Shown here piece by piece: positions 47,425 through 57,551 of a stretch of 64,000 nt of DNA (positions are counted from its first letter, which is position 1; every line of letters starts with the position of its first letter). The DNA comes from Streptomyces venezuelae (lineage in GTDB: Bacteria > Actinomycetota > Actinomycetes > Streptomycetales > Streptomycetaceae), in contig NZ_CP029191.1 in NCBI RefSeq assembly GCF_008642335.1, positions 4,712,001-4,776,000 on the forward strand, in the 5' to 3' direction. Below the pieces are notes generated by a model. It saw only the letters and a program-made list of their open reading frames with translations, searched no databases and was not told the origin of the DNA. The position numbers and the translations under genes were made by a program.

Positions 47425-48924
47425 CATGGTGCGGCGCAGCCACGGCGCCAGGGCGACGACGGCGATGCCCGCGATCACGGCGACGGCGCCGTTCACGCCG
47501 AAGTACGCGGGATTGGAGACCTCTCCGTAGACCTTCACGACCTGCGCCTGGATGCCGTTGGCGAGCGCGAGGGAGAGGAACCAGAGGGCCATGGTCTGGC
47601 TGGCGAAGGCCTTGGGGGCGAGCTTCGTCGTCGCCGACATCCCGGACGTCTCCAGGAGGATGTCGCCGAGCCCGAGCAGCAGGTACGAGCCGACGATCCA
47701 CCAGGCCGCCATCTTGTACGTGTCGTCGGCGTGCCCCGAGGTGGGCAGCACCATCAGGAGGAACGACAGGCCGCCCAGGATCACGCCGAACGCGATCTTG
47801 TTGGACGCGTGCGGCTGGCGCGGGCCCATCCGCGCCCAGACGGCGGCGACCACCGGCGCGAGCGCCACCTCGAAGGCGCCGAGCGCGGACGCGTACCAGC
47901 TGGCCGGGAAGTGGTAGCCGAGGATCGACGTCTCCGCGTTCGACGCGGCGAGGAGCATCATCGTCGAGTACGCCTGGAAGAGGATGAAGTTGAAGACTAC
48001 GGAGGCGAGGAAGAGGACTACGTAGGGGCGCAGCCGGCGCCGTTCGTCGCCCGTGACGCGCGGGCTGCGGAACATCACCGCGAAGTAGACGACCGGTGCG
48101 ATCACCGAGATGAGGGTGAGCAGGTCGACGAAGCGGTCCATGGTCAGCCAGCCCACGGCCGCGAGCAGCCCCGCGAGCGCGGCGACGGCGGCACAGCCGA
48201 CGACGATCATGAGGACGGCCCGGCGCATCGCGTCCCTGGGGAGCGCGAACTCGGCGGAGGCCTTCCGTCCGGCGAGGTGGCGCCGGCCCAGGACGTACTG
48301 GACGAGGCCGAAGGTCATGCCGATGGCGGCCGCCGAGAAGCCCCAGTGCCATCCCTTGTGGTCGCCCAGCCAGCCGGTGATCAGCGGGCCCGCGAAGGCG
48401 CCCACGTTGATCGCCATGTAGTACAGCGCGAAACCGGCGTCGCGCCGCTGGTCCTCGGTGCGGTAGAGCTTGCCGACCATGGAGGCGACGTTCGGCTTGA
48501 GCAGGCCGGTGCCCGCGCTGATGAGTCCGAGGCCCACCCAGGTCATCGTCGCCGTCGGCACGGCCATCGAGTAGTGCCCGCAGGCGATGAGGACGCCGCC
48601 CCACAGCACCGCCCGGTAGGAGCCCAGAATGCGGTCGGCGAGCCAGCCGCCGGCCACGGAGACCAGGTAGACCAGAGTGCCGTACGCCGCTGACACCGAC
48701 GCGGCCGTCCCGGCATCCATCCCCATGCCGTCGTTGGCGACGGAATCGGCGAAGTAGAGGACCAGGATGGCCTGCATGCCGAGGAACGAGAAACGCTCCC
48801 AGACCTCCAGGCCCGAGAGCGTGAGCAGGCCGCGCGGCTGCCCGAAGAAGGCGTGGTCGTCGCCCGGCGCGGGGTCACCGGGCGGCTCGGCTGGCGGCTC
48901 GTACTCGGCCGTAGTACGGGACAA
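47410..48924 (-). CDS. POT/PTR2-family proton-coupled oligopeptide transporter
   Basis: 504-residue major-facilitator protein with about 12-14 helices. Family signatures are GLEVWERFSFLGMQAILVLY (ExxERF motif), GGWLADRILGSYRAVLWGG (PTR2 signature 1) and FALYYMAINVGAFAGPLITG (signature 2). It should import di- and tripeptides with protons. The TTG start at 48924 has GGGAG about 12 bases upstream; no ATG or GTG gives a better N-terminus. The CocE-like hydrolase gene follows 28 bp downstream. Confidence 0.92.
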   Translation of the reverse strand: MSRTTAEYEPPAEPPGDPAPGDDHAFFGQPRGLLTLSGLEVWERFSFLGMQAILVLYFADSVANDGMGMDAGTAASVSAAYGTLVYLVSVAGGWLADRILGSYRAVLWGGVLIACGHYSMAVPTATMTWVGLGLISAGTGLLKPNVASMVGKLYRTEDQRRDAGFALYYMAINVGAFAGPLITGWLGDHKGWHWGFSAAAIGMTFGLVQYVLGRRHLAGRKASAEFALPRDAMRRAVLMIVVGCAAVAALAGLLAAVGWLTMDRFVDLLTLISVIAPVVYFAVMFRSPRVTGDERRRLRPYVVLFLASVVFNFILFQAYSTMMLLAASNAETSILGYHFPASWYASALGAFEVALAPVVAAVWARMGPRQPHASNKIAFGVILGGLSFLLMVLPTSGHADDTYKMAAWWIVGSYLLLGLGDILLETSGMSATTKLAPKAFASQTMALWFLSLALANGIQAQVVKVYGEVSNPAYFGVNGAVAVIAGIAVVALAPWLRRTMHPVH

Positions 48925-49239
48925 AGGGTCTTCTCCCGATCGTTACGGTTGTTGTGGTGCAGGAGGGGCTTGTGGGTCGTATGTACTGATCAAGAACATA
49001 CCGGTGACCTTCGGCCACCGCGCGGGCTGGTCTGCCGGGCCGGCCACGGAGGCCTCAGTACCCTGCCGACCTGGGCCGCGACGTGCGACGGGCGGGCAGG
49101 TGCTCGCCGTGATCGAAAGTCGACCGGATACGCTGACTTGAGTGATGGCAGCGACACATCGACAAACCCGTGTCATCGAACAAGAACCAATGATCGACCG
49201 AGTTGGCCGTGTGATCGTCAGCAGACAGGAGAACCTCTC
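48925..49239. other. 315 bp divergent intergenic region (POT transporter / polyprenyl synthase)
   Basis: No gene is seen. Divergent promoters are expected here. GGATACGCT (about 49128-49136) could be a -10 for the synthase gene but lacks a clear -35. The last 20 bp hold the synthase Shine-Dalgarno AGGAGA. Confidence 0.4.
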
Positions 49240-50250
49240 GTGACCGTCGTCGGGCCTTTTGGGCTGAGCGTGCGGGACCAGGCTCTCGAAGCCGATGTCC
49301 AGGTCGGATTGGCGGCTGTCGAGGAGGGACTGCTCGAAGCCACCAAGAGCGAGGTGCCCTTCATCACCGAGGCCGCCCAGCACCTCGTCCGTGCCGGGGG
49401 CAAGCGTTTCCGTCCGCTGCTCGTGATGCTCGCTGCCCAGTTCGGCGACCCGTACGCACCGCGTGTGGTGCCCTCCGCCGTTGTCGTCGAACTGACGCAC
49501 CTCGCGACGCTGTACCACGACGACGTCATGGACGAGGCGGACGTGCGCCGCGGCGTCGCCAGCGCCAACCAGCGCTGGGGCAACTCCGTCGCCGTCCTGA
49601 CCGGCGACTTCCTCTTCGCCCGCGCCTCCTACATCCTGGCCGACCTCGGCCCCGAGGCCGTCCGCATCCAGGCCGAGGCGTTCGAACGCCTGGTCACCGG
49701 TCAGATCCTGGAGACCGCGGGCCCCGCCGAGGGCCGCGACCCGGTCGACCACTACCTGGACGTGCTCAGGGGCAAGACCGGCTCGCTGGTCGCCGTGGCC
49801 TGCCGGTTCGGCGCGATGATGTCCGGCGCCGACGAGACCGTCGTCGACGTCCTCACGCAGTACGGAGAGCGGCTCGGCGTCGCCTTCCAGCTCGCCGACG
49901 ACGTGCTCGACATCGCGTCCGACTCGCACGAGTCCGGCAAGACGCCCGGCACCGACCTGCGCGAGGGCATCCCCACGCTGCCGGTCCTGCGGTTGCGCGA
50001 GCGGGCCGCGCGGCTCGGTCTCGCCGAGGACCTCGCGCTGTGCGAGCTCCTCGACTCGGACCTCACGGACGACGCCCGGCATGCGGAGGCCCTCCACAGG
50101 CTGCGTGCGCACCCCGCGCTGGAAGACGCCCGCAGGGACACGGTGTGCTACGCGGAGGGTGCACGCGCCGCTCTGGGGCCGCTTCCCGAGGGCGACGCCA
50201 AGGCGTCCCTGCTGGAGCTCTGCGACCTGGTGGTGCACCGGGCGGGCTGA
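49240..50250 (+). CDS. Long-chain polyprenyl diphosphate synthase (probable menaquinone tail)
   Basis: 336-residue trans-prenyltransferase. First Asp-rich motif LATLYHDDVMDEADVRRG, second motif FQLADDVLDIASD, and the upstream GGKRFRPLLVMLA are all present. Residues before the first Asp motif are small, so a long product chain is allowed. Given nearby menaquinone genes, the likely role is the nonaprenyl-type tail of menaquinone; chain length cannot be read from sequence. GTG 49240 with AGGAGAACC upstream is preferred to an in-frame extension from 48853. It complements mqnC and menG upstream. Confidence 0.92.
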   Translation: MTVVGPFGLSVRDQALEADVQVGLAAVEEGLLEATKSEVPFITEAAQHLVRAGGKRFRPLLVMLAAQFGDPYAPRVVPSAVVVELTHLATLYHDDVMDEADVRRGVASANQRWGNSVAVLTGDFLFARASYILADLGPEAVRIQAEAFERLVTGQILETAGPAEGRDPVDHYLDVLRGKTGSLVAVACRFGAMMSGADETVVDVLTQYGERLGVAFQLADDVLDIASDSHESGKTPGTDLREGIPTLPVLRLRERAARLGLAEDLALCELLDSDLTDDARHAEALHRLRAHPALEDARRDTVCYAEGARAALGPLPEGDAKASLLELCDLVVHRAG

Positions 50251-50289
50251 GCCCGCCGACGGGCACGCGGTCCCGGAACAACTGCCGAG

Positions 50290-50330
50290 CGGCGGTGCCG
50301 ACCCCCTACGGGATGGGGGAGGTGCCGCCG
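50290..50330 (+). terminator. Terminator after the polyprenyl synthase gene
   Basis: Stem CGGCGGTGCC pairing with GGTGCCGCCG (two G-T wobbles), extended by CCCC/GGGG, closing a short loop and followed by TTT at 50331-50333. It lies 40 bp after the synthase stop. Confidence 0.75.
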
Positions 50331-50517
50331 TTTCATGTCATCCCAGGGCAGTACGTGGAGTTGCGCCCGGGGTCTGACGCTTCTCGTTGGCCGATTTGGT
50401 CGGATGGAGTCCAGCGAGAACAACCACTCCTGACCAATTCGGGTGAGAATGGCGGCACAGGGTGGACGCAGGCACGTACAGGTATGGCCGCCGCCGACCA
50501 CGGAGGTAAGGCAGACA

Positions 50518-51816
50518 ATGGCACCGTACGAACCGGAGAAGGACACCAGCGAGGCCGGGGAGCTGCGTGCCGGCCGCCGCAAGGCGGCCCGTTACGCGGT
50601 CCCGATCGCGGTGGCGGGGGTGGCGGCGGCGACCATCGGGCTCGTCCCGGCGCTCGCCACGTCGGGCGACCCGGACCTGCCGAAAGTCACCGCGCAGGAG
50701 CTCATCGAGAAGATCGCCGCGTCGGACACGCAGCAGCTGTCCGGCAACGTCAAGATCAGCACCGACCTGGGGCTGCCGTCGATCGGCGGCATGGCGGGCG
50801 GCTTCGGTGGCGGCGGCGGTGCGGACCGGGGCGAGGACGGCGACGGCAAGGGCTCGGCGGCCGACCCCAAGAGCAAGCTGATGGAGCTGGCGTCCGGCAC
50901 GCACACGCTGCGCGTCGCGGCCGACGGCCCCGACAAGCAGAAGGTGTCCGTCCTCGGGGACGCCTCCGAGTACAGCGTGATCCACAACGGCGACGAGGTG
51001 TGGGCGTACGACAGTGCGTCGAACGAGGCCTATCACGCCACGGAGAAGGGCTCCTCTTCAAGTACAGGGTCCGCTTCAGAGAAGGGCTCCTCTTCGGAGA
51101 AGGGCGACAAGGGTCATGAGACCGGGCCGGGGGCCAAGGATGTTCCTTCCACCCCCGCGGACTTCGCCGAGCAGGCCCTGAAGGCGGTCGACGACACCAC
51201 GTCCGTGAAGGTCGACGGCACCGCGCAGGTCGCAGGACGTGACGCGTACCGCCTGGTGATCAAGCCCAAGCAGTCCGGCTCGACGGTCGGCCAGATCACG
51301 GTCGCGGTGGACGAGAAGACCGGCACGCCGCTCAAGTTCACCCTGACCCCCGCCTCCGGAGGCGCGGCCGTCGTCGACGCGGGCTTCACGAAGGTCGACT
51401 TCGACAAGCCGTCGGCGTCCACCTTCGACTTCACGCCCCCGAAGGGCACGAAGGTCACCGAGGCCGACGAACACGACAAGGAAGGCCGCGACTTCCGCGA
51501 CAAGGGCGGCAAGGACGGCCAGGAGTTCGACAAGGGCGACCTCAACGAGCCGAAGATCATCGGCGAGGGCTGGAGCACCATCGCCGAGCTGAAGCTGCCG
51601 GGCGGCCAGGGCCTCCCGACGGCCGGTTCGGGCGATGTCCCGCCGGACGCGCAGAAGCTGCTCGACTCGCTGGGCGACCAGGTCGACGGCAAGTTCGGCT
51701 CCGGCACGGTCTTCTCGACCCGCCTGATCAACGCCCTCGTCACCGACGACGGCACCGTCTACGTAGGAGCGGTCACGAAGGACGCGCTGGTGAAGGCGGC
51801 GAACGACGCGCACTGA
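50518..51816 (+). CDS. LolA-like membrane-anchored or secreted protein
   Basis: 432 residues from ATG 50518, with GGAGG upstream. A short basic N-terminus (GRRKAARY) and one hydrophobic helix (about residues 25-45) form a signal or anchor, followed by VTAQELIEKIAASDTQQLSG, the start of a LolA-like fold also used by DUF2092 proteins. Two linkers interrupt it: a Gly/Asp-rich one (about 95-120) and a Ser/Glu/Lys one (about 178-205). The region DAYRLVIKPKQSGSTVGQIT and the C-terminal FDFTPPKGTKV fit the fold. It sits just upstream of an ABC-2 transporter, so it may handle a lipid or lipoprotein for it. Confidence 0.8.
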   Translation: MAPYEPEKDTSEAGELRAGRRKAARYAVPIAVAGVAAATIGLVPALATSGDPDLPKVTAQELIEKIAASDTQQLSGNVKISTDLGLPSIGGMAGGFGGGGGADRGEDGDGKGSAADPKSKLMELASGTHTLRVAADGPDKQKVSVLGDASEYSVIHNGDEVWAYDSASNEAYHATEKGSSSSTGSASEKGSSSEKGDKGHETGPGAKDVPSTPADFAEQALKAVDDTTSVKVDGTAQVAGRDAYRLVIKPKQSGSTVGQITVAVDEKTGTPLKFTLTPASGGAAVVDAGFTKVDFDKPSASTFDFTPPKGTKVTEADEHDKEGRDFRDKGGKDGQEFDKGDLNEPKIIGEGWSTIAELKLPGGQGLPTAGSGDVPPDAQKLLDSLGDQVDGKFGSGTVFSTRLINALVTDDGTVYVGAVTKDALVKAANDAH

Positions 51817-51860
51817 GGCGGCACGCGCGGCACGTCTCGCGCGTTGACGTAGGGAACGGC

Positions 51861-51904
51861 GGATGGAAGGTGTCTGTCGGCGCATGCCGGGGCACCTTCC
51901 ATCC
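51861..51904 (+). terminator. Long hairpin between the LolA-like and ABC genes
   Basis: A perfect 12-bp inverted repeat (GGATGGAAGGTG, 51861-51872; CACCTTCCATCC, 51893-51904) with an inner CGGC-GCAT-GCCG stem in the loop. It starts 45 bp after the LolA-like stop. It also covers the possible ATG at 51863, which argues for the later ABC start at 51938. Confidence 0.75.
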
Positions 51905-51937
51905 GTCTCGTCGCACGTGGGCAAGAGGGAGGGCAAC

Positions 51938-53002
51938 GTGCCGGGTACCAACGGCAGCTCGGTCGGCGCGGTGGGCTCGGTGGAGCGCGCGGGCTCGGCG
52001 GAGCATGCGGACCCGAGAGGGCGCGCGGACTCGATGGGGCACGCGGACTCGGTGGGGCACGTCATCGAGACGCACGCGCTGACCAAGCGCTACGGAAAGC
52101 ACCTCGCCGTCGACCGGCTCGACCTCACCGTCCCCGTAGGCAGTGTTTTCGGCTTCCTCGGGCCGAACGGCTCGGGCAAGACGACCACGATCCGCATGCT
52201 GATGGGCCTCATCGAGCCGACGTCCGGCCGCGCCCAGGTCCTCGGCCACCCCATGCCGCGCTCCACGCGCAGCGTGCTCCCGCACGTGGGAGCACTCATC
52301 GAAGGACCCGCCCTATACGGCTTCCTGTCGGGTCGCGACAACCTCCTGCGGTACGACTCCGCGGACCCGACCGCCGACCCGCGGACGCGCCGCGCACGAG
52401 CCGAGGCGGCGCTGGACCGGGTCGGGCTCACCGCGGCCGCCGGCAAGAAGGCGAAGGCGTACTCCCTGGGTATGAAGCAGCGGCTCGGGCTCGCGGCCGC
52501 GCTGCTCCAGCCGCGCAGGCTCCTCGTCCTCGACGAGCCGACCAACGGCCTCGACCCGCAGGGCATGCGTGAGATCCGCACCCTGGTGCGGGAGCTGGCG
52601 GCGGAAGGCACGACCGTCTTCCTCTCCTCGCACCTCCTCGACGAGATCGAGCAGGTCTGCACGCACGCGGCCGTGATGACGCGGGGCCGGCTCATCACCC
52701 AGGGGCCTGTCGCCGAGCTCGCGGCCGGTGCGCGCGGCAGGCTCGTCGTGACGACACCGGACGCGGGCGACGCGGCGCGCGTCCTGAAGGAGCACGGCGT
52801 GACGGACCTCGTCGTGACGGAGGACCGTGTCACGGGCGAACCACCGGGTCAGGACGGGTCTGGCCAGGAAGTGGAGTTGGCCGAGTTGAACGCGGCACTG
52901 GTCGGGGCGGGCGTCCGCGTCCGCGGCTTCGGACTCGAACGGGCCTCTCTGGAGGATGCGTTCGTGGCACTGACGGGGGAGGGGTTCGATGTCGCGGGTT
53001 GA
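51938..53002 (+). CDS. ABC transporter ATP-binding protein
   Basis: 354-residue ATPase of the drug/lipid-exporter type. Walker A GPNGSGKTTTIRML (about residues 76-89), signature YSLGMKQRLGLA, Walker B LLVLDEPTNGLDP and the switch His in VFLSSHLLDEIEQ are all present. GTG 51938 has GAGGGAGGG just upstream; ATG 51863 lies in a hairpin and is rejected. The first 35 residues are low complexity, from a tandem GCGGACTCG-type DNA repeat near 52020-52060. The stop is inside the permease gene (14-bp overlap). Confidence 0.93.
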   Translation: MPGTNGSSVGAVGSVERAGSAEHADPRGRADSMGHADSVGHVIETHALTKRYGKHLAVDRLDLTVPVGSVFGFLGPNGSGKTTTIRMLMGLIEPTSGRAQVLGHPMPRSTRSVLPHVGALIEGPALYGFLSGRDNLLRYDSADPTADPRTRRARAEAALDRVGLTAAAGKKAKAYSLGMKQRLGLAAALLQPRRLLVLDEPTNGLDPQGMREIRTLVRELAAEGTTVFLSSHLLDEIEQVCTHAAVMTRGRLITQGPVAELAAGARGRLVVTTPDAGDAARVLKEHGVTDLVVTEDRVTGEPPGQDGSGQEVELAELNAALVGAGVRVRGFGLERASLEDAFVALTGEGFDVAG

Positions 53003-53921
53003 GACGGTCGGGGCGACCGGGGCCGTGGAAGGCGAGAGCACCTCTGAAGCGGCGTCGGCAGGCACCGCGCGGGAGGCGCGGTGGATCTGGACGCTGGGCC
53101 TCTTCCGCAGCGAACTCGGGATCACCTTCCGCCGCTGGCGGACCCTCGCACTGCTCGGCGTGCTGGCCGCCGTGCCGATCCTCGTCGGCATCGCCGTCAA
53201 GATCGAGACCAGCGACGGCTCCACGATCGGCGGGGGCGGGGACGAAGGCGGACCCGCCTTCATCGCGCAGATCACCAACAACGGCCTGTTCCTGGTCTTC
53301 ACGGCCCTCGCCGCGACCCTGCCGTTCTTCCTGCCGATGGCGATCGGAGTCGTCGCGGGGGACGCGGTCGCGGGCGAGGCCAGCGCGGGCACCCTGCGCT
53401 ACCTGCTGGTCGCGCCCGCGGGGCGGACCCGGCTGCTCCTCGTGAAGTACGCGACCACGCTGACGTTCTGCCTGGTCGCGACCCTGGTCGTGGCCACGTC
53501 CGCGCTCGCGACCGGCGCGCTGCTCTTCCCGCTCGGCGAGGTCACCACGATCTCGGGCACCCGTATGAGCTTCGGCGAAGGGCTGCTGAGGGCCCTGATG
53601 ATCGCCCTCGTCGTCGCCGTGTCACTGGTCGGCGTGGCGGCGCTCGGCCTGTTCGTGTCGACGCTCACGAGCAGCGGCATCGCGGCGATGGCGACGACTG
53701 TCGGCCTGCTGATCACGGTCCAGATCCTGGACCAGATCCCGCAGCTGCACGGCCTCCACCCGTACTTCTTCTCGCACTACTGGCTGTCCTTCGCCGACCT
53801 GATGCGCGAGCCCGTCTACTGGGACGACATCATCAAGAACCTGCAGATGCAGGGGCTGTACGCGGCCGTGTTCGGCTCGGCCGCGTGGGCGCGGTTCGGA
53901 GCGAAGGACGTGTTGGCGTAG
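52989..53921 (+). CDS. ABC-2 type transporter permease
   Basis: 310-residue membrane partner of the ATPase, coupled by a 14-bp overlap. About six hydrophobic helices are seen, including LALLGVLAAVPILVGIAVKI, GLFLVFTALAATLPFFLPMA and ATLVVATSALATGALLF. The segment GEASAGTLRYLLVAPAGRTR, the ABC-2 coupling region, is well conserved. Export of a drug, lipid or peptide is likely; the substrate is unknown. Confidence 0.9.
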   Translation: MSRVETVGATGAVEGESTSEAASAGTAREARWIWTLGLFRSELGITFRRWRTLALLGVLAAVPILVGIAVKIETSDGSTIGGGGDEGGPAFIAQITNNGLFLVFTALAATLPFFLPMAIGVVAGDAVAGEASAGTLRYLLVAPAGRTRLLLVKYATTLTFCLVATLVVATSALATGALLFPLGEVTTISGTRMSFGEGLLRALMIALVVAVSLVGVAALGLFVSTLTSSGIAAMATTVGLLITVQILDQIPQLHGLHPYFFSHYWLSFADLMREPVYWDDIIKNLQMQGLYAAVFGSAAWARFGAKDVLA

Positions 53922-53956
53922 GAGCGAAGCGCTATGGCTTGCGGTTCTCTTCCGCC

Positions 53957-54550
53957 TCAGTTGTCGTAGGGGTAGCGGGCCAGCGGCGGCTCCTGGGCGA
54001 AGAACGCCTTGGCGCGCGTCAGGGCCTCGGTGTCCTCCAGGACGTGGCCGGGCCGAGTGCCGTTGCCCAGCAGGACGCCGCCGAAGTGCATGGGGAAGAA
54101 GGCGGCCGTGTTGCGGAGCGTGCCGATCAGCGGCTCGGCGACCTCCTCCTCGCGGTGGGCGAGCGCCGTGACGCCCCACAGGGTGCGGCCCTTGAGGGTG
54201 TCCTGGAAGGAGATCTCCGGCGTCTCCAGCCACGCGTCCCAGTAGTCGAGGTATCGCTTCACGGTGGCCGAGAGCGAGTACCAGTACAGGGGCGACACGA
54301 TGACGATGTCCGTGGCCTCCAGAGTGGCGTCCAGGAGCTCCGCTTCGTTGTCGCCGACGGGGCGGGGGCGCGCCCGTGGGCGGGTGTCGTCGTGGCGCCG
54401 GTCCTCGAAGTCGGGCAGCGGCAGATCCGCCAGGTTCAGCCAGCGCTGCTCGACGTCGGAGGGGAGCTGCTCGGCCGCCTTGCGGGCCAGGATCTCGGAG
54501 TTGCCCTCGGGGCGTGCGCTGCCGAGGACGAAGAGGAATTTGCGGGTCAT
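53957..54550 (-). CDS. Flavodoxin-fold NAD(P)H-dependent FMN/quinone reductase
   Basis: 197 residues. KFLFVLGSARPEGNSEILAR is the phosphate-binding loop of the flavodoxin-like reductases, and IVSPLYWYSLSATVKRYLDY the second flavin-contacting segment. Family members reduce flavins, quinones or azo compounds with NAD(P)H. ATG 54550 is used; an upstream in-frame stretch to 54604 lies inside a large palindrome and is rejected. It is convergent with the ABC permease, 35 bp away. The palindrome covers its promoter or leader. Confidence 0.88.
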   Translation of the reverse strand: MTRKFLFVLGSARPEGNSEILARKAAEQLPSDVEQRWLNLADLPLPDFEDRRHDDTRPRARPRPVGDNEAELLDATLEATDIVIVSPLYWYSLSATVKRYLDYWDAWLETPEISFQDTLKGRTLWGVTALAHREEEVAEPLIGTLRNTAAFFPMHFGGVLLGNGTRPGHVLEDTEALTRAKAFFAQEPPLARYPYDN

Positions 54551-54552
54551 GG

Positions 54553-54621
54553 GATCCCCCTGGACGCAGTTGCTTGCACGTGCACTATATGCACGCGCAA
54601 GCACTGCGGTCCAGGGGGATC
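54553..54621. promoter_or_regulatory. Near-perfect ~69 nt palindrome just upstream of the reductase gene
   Basis: Outer arms GATCCCCCTGGAC (54553-54565) and GTCCAGGGGGATC (54609-54621) pair perfectly. Inward, GCAGT/ACTGC, GCTTGC/GCAAGC and GTGCA/TGCAC continue the symmetry to a CTATA centre (54585-54589) with only a few bulges. It ends 2 bp before the reductase ATG, so the transcript would bury its Shine-Dalgarno in a hairpin. The inner part could be an operator, and the whole could end the aminopeptidase transcript. Its function is unproven. Confidence 0.8.
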
Positions 54622-54673
54622 ATCCGCTCAGGGACGGCCTCTCGCCGGCGTTGTCACCGGTGTGCGGTCGTGT

Positions 54674-55975
<1,302 letters not shown>

Positions 55976-57457
55976 CTACGGGCGTACGTGGACGACCCAT
56001 CCCGGCGCGTAGGTGTCGGGCACGCGGTGGCGGGGCCAGGAGCGGGCCCAGGGCGGAGGTTCCGCTTCGCGCAGGACCAGGGCGGTGGGGCGGCGCGGCG
56101 CGTCACCCGCGCGGCCAGGAAAACAGCCCGCTACGTAGGCGACGGGAATGACCGAGGTGTTGCCGCGCAGGACGCAGGGAGGGTGCGTTCCGCTCCGGGG
56201 GCTCCTGTCGGTGTGCGGTCCCCCTCCGACGCCGTGCTCGTGCAGGACTTCGGCGACGAGGGCCCAGTCACCGCGGGCGCCCGCCTGGATCCCGGCGTTG
56301 GTGTGGGCGAGGGGGAGTTGGACGGCGAGATGCCCGGCGAGGGCGAGCCCCAGGGCTGTCAAGCCGATACGAGGTCGATGGGACGCCCGGGTGACGTCTA
56401 CGAGCGCGAGCACGCCGAGGGCGGCGGCCGGGGTGAGCAGGGCGTGGGTGGGGGCGAGGAAGCGCGGGGCGGCGTAGGGGACGAGGGCGAGGTAGGGGAG
56501 GGCGACGGACAGGGCGGCGACCGTGGCGAGCAGGCACGCGCGGAGGGGTGTGGTGCCGGGCCGCGGGAGTCCGCCTTGGTGCTCTCGGCGCGTGTCTCGG
56601 TTTCCGGCACGCACGCTCCAGAGACCGGCCGACACCAGCAAGGGCAGCACGAGCCACCACTCGGCCGAGAGTGGGCGGACCGTGTCGCCGTCGCAGGGGC
56701 GGCAGAGGAGTGGCCCGTCCATGACGGTGAGGTGATGGACGAGGGAGAGCAGAGGGCGCAGGTCCCCCTGCACTTCACTGGCTGCCGTCAGTCGTGCGCG
56801 GACCCCGCCGAACCGGGCGTACGCCTCGACGATCCACGGCAGCGCACCCGCCCCGAGCCCGCCGAGTACGGCAAGGACGCGGCTCCGACTCCGCCAGGTC
56901 GGCACCAGGAGGGCGGCGGCCAGGAGAGGTACGCCCAGGGCGACACCGTCGTTGGGCCGCATCAGGGTCGCCAGGGCGAGGCCGCCGACGACTCCGGCGC
57001 ACGTCACGGGGGACTGGCGTGACCGCAGGAAGAGCCCGACCGCCCCGACGGCACCCATGGCGGTGTAGTGGTTGGGCATCGCAGCGCTCGCGTAGAACAG
57101 CACGAACCAGAGTCCGCCGTACAGCGCGGCGGCGACCGCGGCCGCGGAGGTGCGGCGCAGGAGTCGCACCCAGGGCCGGAACCCCAGGTAGAGAGCGGTG
57201 GTCGCGAGCAGCGTCAGCCACATCCTGAGCAGCACGACGGAGTCGCTCCACGCGGCCACCGGCGCGATGAGGAGCGGCACGCCCCGCGTACGGGGCGCGC
57301 TGAACGGCGTGGCGGGGGCGTACGGCGAGAAGCGGCTCGCGTAGACGGTCTCGTCCCAGCCGAGGGGCAGGGTGAGCGGTACGAGGACGAGGGACAGCAC
57401 GGCGAAGGCACCGCAGACGCCCAGGAGGAGGTTCTGGGCGCGTGACTGCGGTGCCAT
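55976..57457 (-). CDS. Polytopic membrane protein, GT-C glycosyltransferase-like
   Basis: 493 residues with about ten to twelve hydrophobic helices. After the first helix comes PLGWDETVYASRF, the position where GT-C fold enzymes carry their acidic catalytic motif in the first outer loop. The overall plan (an acidic first loop, many helices, a soluble C-terminus of about 100 residues with two cysteines) resembles dolichyl/polyprenyl-phosphate sugar glycosyltransferases. Substrate and acceptor are unknown. It has no obvious operon partner: the neighbours upstream and downstream are separated by 86 and 345 bp. Confidence 0.7.
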   Translation of the reverse strand: MAPQSRAQNLLLGVCGAFAVLSLVLVPLTLPLGWDETVYASRFSPYAPATPFSAPRTRGVPLLIAPVAAWSDSVVLLRMWLTLLATTALYLGFRPWVRLLRRTSAAAVAAALYGGLWFVLFYASAAMPNHYTAMGAVGAVGLFLRSRQSPVTCAGVVGGLALATLMRPNDGVALGVPLLAAALLVPTWRSRSRVLAVLGGLGAGALPWIVEAYARFGGVRARLTAASEVQGDLRPLLSLVHHLTVMDGPLLCRPCDGDTVRPLSAEWWLVLPLLVSAGLWSVRAGNRDTRREHQGGLPRPGTTPLRACLLATVAALSVALPYLALVPYAAPRFLAPTHALLTPAAALGVLALVDVTRASHRPRIGLTALGLALAGHLAVQLPLAHTNAGIQAGARGDWALVAEVLHEHGVGGGPHTDRSPRSGTHPPCVLRGNTSVIPVAYVAGCFPGRAGDAPRRPTALVLREAEPPPWARSWPRHRVPDTYAPGWVVHVRP

Positions 57458-57506
57458 GCGACGGCCTTCCTGGTCAGGCGTGCCGGGGCGTCACCTGTGC
57501 GGCGGT

Positions 57507-57551
57507 CGCCGCGTCAGTGGAAGCGGCGTCGGCGGACGCCGCGTCAGTGGA
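57507..57551. repeat. 15-bp direct repeat at the 3' end of the VOC gene
   Basis: CGCCGCGTCAGTGGA occurs at 57507-57521 and 57537-57551, period 30 bp. The second copy covers the VOC stop (complement at 57544-57546), so the first provides another in-frame TGA ten codons on. Confidence 0.85.

Noticed and set aside
51863..51937. Earlier ATG (51863) for the ABC ATPase
   Set aside because: It lies inside a strong terminator-like hairpin, while GTG 51938 has a GAGGGAGGG ribosome site.
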